Positions 30,075-31,954 of a stretch of DNA of 31,954 nt are shown here, one piece after another. Numbering within the stretch: the first letter of the stretch is position 1; the number at the start of each line of letters is the position of its first letter. Position numbers and translations under genes: made by a program. The notes beneath the pieces were generated by a model that worked only from the letters and a program-made list of their open reading frames with translations, made no database searches and was not told where the DNA came from. Source of the stretch: an uncultured Acetatifactor sp. (GTDB lineage Bacteria > Bacillota > Clostridia > Lachnospirales > Lachnospiraceae); NCBI GenBank assembly GCA_934394665.1, contig CAKRRS010000026.1:1-31954 (forward strand), in the 5' to 3' direction.

Positions 30075-30187
30075 GATTAAGCTGTGTAACTATTCAGAAT
30101 CGCATTCGCAAAAGTAATTTTCAAAATTATACTTATTCATGTAAGCATGATTTATAAAATTATGAAAAGTGCTTTGACTCTGAATAA

Positions 30188-31954
30188 TTACAGGTTCTTC
30201 TCTACATACTCCAGAATATAGAAGTTATCCTCCGGCATCTGGCAGCCTACGATGAACAGACCGTTATCATCGGAGCAGCGGATGATACGTCCTTCCAGCA
30301 CATTGTGATCCGGGAGAGCGAAATCATGGATAGTGATAGTGATTGTGGCATCTTTGCTCTGGGAGAAAATCTTGTCCGTAGCCAGGAAAGCGAAGCCGTT
30401 GGCACTGATGTTATCCATGGTAGCGGCGTATTCTTTATCGGAATTCTTGAACTTGATGGTACATGCGTTGTTGATATCCATACGAGGATATTTCCGGCGG
30501 TTATTGATCCGGGGTCTGGTCGTGATCGTAATCTTAAAGATATGCTCGCCGTCTGTGGGATCCGGAGTGATGGTTGCTTTGTCCCAGCAATACAGAATGT
30601 TTCCTGCGGTGATTTGTAGTTTGCAGGGAGCCGCATCTTTTAATGCCAGTTTCTTCTGACAGGATACCATCAAGCCTTCGGGAATCTGCTGAATCAGCTC
30701 ACCCAGATATTCAGTATCGTCCTGCTCTGTCAATTGCAGATCGATCTTCATGCCTGGCTGAATATCTTCGATACCCATGAAGCCGCCGATACCCAGATCA
30801 CACATCATGTTCTCCATGACATCTTCAATGGTATTGATATTATCAGCCGTTTCCTGATATTTACTGAGCATACGCTCACTGGTCTGGCTGGAGTGTGCAA
30901 TACAGCCGGTGATGGTCTCCACGATGTTGGATACCTGTTCCATATTGGATACCAGCTGGGTATTGGAGCTTTCGACTTCTTTAATTGCATCATCAACTAC
31001 CTGAATATGTCTGCCGAGCTGTGCGGAATCAGATGCGATCTGATTTACATTTTCACCGGTATGTGTTACCTTTTCCAGGGTAACCTGGATCAGCTTCAAG
31101 GTCTCTTCAATGGAAGCGGTCATCTTAGCGGAAGTAGCATCCAGACGGGACAGAGCTTCTCTGATCTGTCCGGAGGAAGCGTGGGTTTCCGTACTTAAGG
31201 TACGGATCTGATCGGCAACGACAGCGAAGCCCTTGCCTGCTTCACCGGCTCTGGCAGCTTCGATGGAAGCGTTTAAGGCCAGCAGGTTCGTCTGATTTGT
31301 AATTTTTTCGATCGTACCGGTCTCCTGCTTCACCATGCCAAATTCCTGCTGGAAATTCTGCAGGACATTTTCCAGCTCCGTAGAAAGCTCTGACATCGTA
31401 GTTGCAGTGCTTACAAGACTTTGCAGATCTTTTGCACTGACACTGGAATGGGATTCGGTTTTCCCTACCAGAGATACCATTTCGCTGATGAGTGCCACAA
31501 CATTTTCCACCTGGGCACGGATGTCGGAAGTCATCTGTGTGGAAGAGGTCGTCCGATCCTGCAGCATATGGTTATTATCCGTCAATTCATTCATACCCAG
31601 CATGACGATATCGGAACCGTGCTTGTTCTCGGAAGCCAGTTCTCTGACAACGGTAATGCCGTCCAGAATGGTATTGCTGGAGGTCTTGACCTGCTCTACC
31701 GTGGTCACGACTCTGTGCAGATCGGCTTTGATGCTGTCGGTCATGGCACCGTCGGACTCGTTCAGGTGGCGGATGGACATGACATAGCAGATGTAACACA
31801 GGATGATACAGGACAGCTGCAACTGGTAATTTTTCATATCGGAAGCACTGTTAAAGCCTAACATGTAGCGGTAGACGGCAGCACCCACAATGATCAGAGA
31901 GTTGACGATACCGCAGTTGATCATGAATTTCCGGTTCTTATACAGGACCAGTAA
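30188..31954 (-). CDS. Methyl-accepting chemotaxis protein with C-terminal PilZ domain, N terminus cut by window
   Basis: At least 588 residues are present, and the frame stays open to the window edge. The first visible part has two membrane helices with little outside sequence, so no large sensory domain is seen. A long coiled coil then forms the MCP signalling domain, with the conserved hairpin tip [19 protein letters not shown] and [12 protein letters not shown]. The last 110 residues are a PilZ domain: RRKYPR supplies the Arg pair and NISANGF the (D/N)xSxxG motif that bind cyclic di-GMP. A YcgR-like domain probably lies between the two, near residues 375-470. An ATG at 31924 lies in the frame, but continuous coding upstream suggests the true start is further left on the minus strand. 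Fusion of MCP and PilZ links chemotaxis to cyclic di-GMP. Confidence 0.9.
   Translation of the reverse strand, partial: LLVLYKNRKFMINCGIVNSLIIVGAAVYRYMLGFNSASDMKNYQLQLSCIILCYICYVMSIRHLNESDGAMTDSIKADLHRVVTTVEQVKTSSNTILDGITVVRELASENKHGSDIVMLGMNELTDNNHMLQDRTTSSTQMTSDIRAQVENVVALISEMVSLVGKTESHSSVSAKDLQSLVSTATTMSELSTELENVLQNFQQEFGMVKQETGTIEKITNQTNLLALNASIEAARAGEAGKGFAVVADQIRTLSTETHASSGQIREALSRLDATSAKMTASIEETLKLIQVTLEKVTHTGENVNQIASDSAQLGRHIQVVDDAIKEVESSNTQLVSNMEQVSNIVETITGCIAHSSQTSERMLSKYQETADNINTIEDVMENMMCDLGIGGFMGIEDIQPGMKIDLQLTEQDDTEYLGELIQQIPEGLMVSCQKKLALKDAAPCKLQITAGNILYCWDKATITPDPTDGEHIFKITITTRPRINNRRKYPRMDINNACTIKFKNSDKEYAATMDNISANGFAFLATDKIFSQSKDATITITIHDFALPDHNVLEGRIIRCSDDNGLFIVGCQMPEDNFYILEYVEKNL

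Noticed and set aside
31335..31861. Plus-strand frames of 146-150 codons opposite the MCP gene
   Set aside because: They are antisense shadows of the MCP coiled coil and have no ribosome site or domain.

Overview
The window reads as a low-to-mid GC Gram-positive chromosome from the class Clostridia, most likely family Lachnospiraceae (inference from gene content). Supporting signs are a domain-permuted GH3 enzyme, a clostripain-family lipoprotein, LytR-CpsA-Psr and CapA envelope genes, a 7TM hybrid histidine kinase, an MCP fused to PilZ, AGGAGG-type ribosome sites and U-rich intrinsic terminators. Nearly all genes are chromosomal. Only about the first 500 bases look like a mobile element.

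Layout. (1) 1-499: right end of an integrated element. It holds the 3' end of a group II intron (domains V and VI) and no convincing gene. It stops at base 500, inside a tRNA-Arg(CCT) gene of which only the 3' half (500-540) and the terminator are present, so this is an attachment site. (2) 603-8855: a GH13 neopullulanase-like enzyme, then a signalling cluster: a lipoprotein made of two 86-residue repeats, a 7TM hybrid kinase with receiver and HPt domains, a convergent LytTR response regulator and a divergent clostripain-like lipoprotein protease. The lipoprotein promoter carries a 20-bp-spaced direct repeat resembling LytTR-type operators. (3) 8856-12897: an AAA/DUF4143 ATPase behind repeated dyads, a fluoride riboswitch controlling a cation/proton antiporter, and a YitT-family membrane protein. 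(4) 12898-15207: a decayed stretch with pieces of a MATE transporter, a nitroreductase, an ArsR regulator and a sirtuin. Inside it are an intact family-6 DNA glycosylase and a Cof-type HAD phosphatase. (5) 15281-17528: a membrane protein behind a promoter/operator, a prolyl-tRNA editing protein and a LUD-domain protein. (6) 17766-23491: glycan use, with a GH105 unsaturated glucuronyl/galacturonyl hydrolase divergent from an AraC regulator, a zone of fragments, and a permuted GH3 glycosidase. (7) 23780-25759: an ArsB/NhaD-type transporter coupled to a cytidylate-kinase-like protein. (8) 26025-30018: LCP ligase-like protein, CapA-like lipoprotein and a second AraC regulator. (9) 30188 to the right edge: an MCP with a C-terminal PilZ domain, cut by the window end.

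How it fits together. The carbohydrate genes (GH13, GH105, GH3, two AraC regulators) suit a gut or rumen plant-glycan user. The LCP and CapA pair acts on envelope polymers. The lipoprotein, kinase, regulator and protease cluster is the best candidate for an undescribed signalling unit. The fluoride riboswitch is the clearest regulatory RNA. No CRISPR array, rRNA, complete tRNA, transposase or integrase gene was seen.
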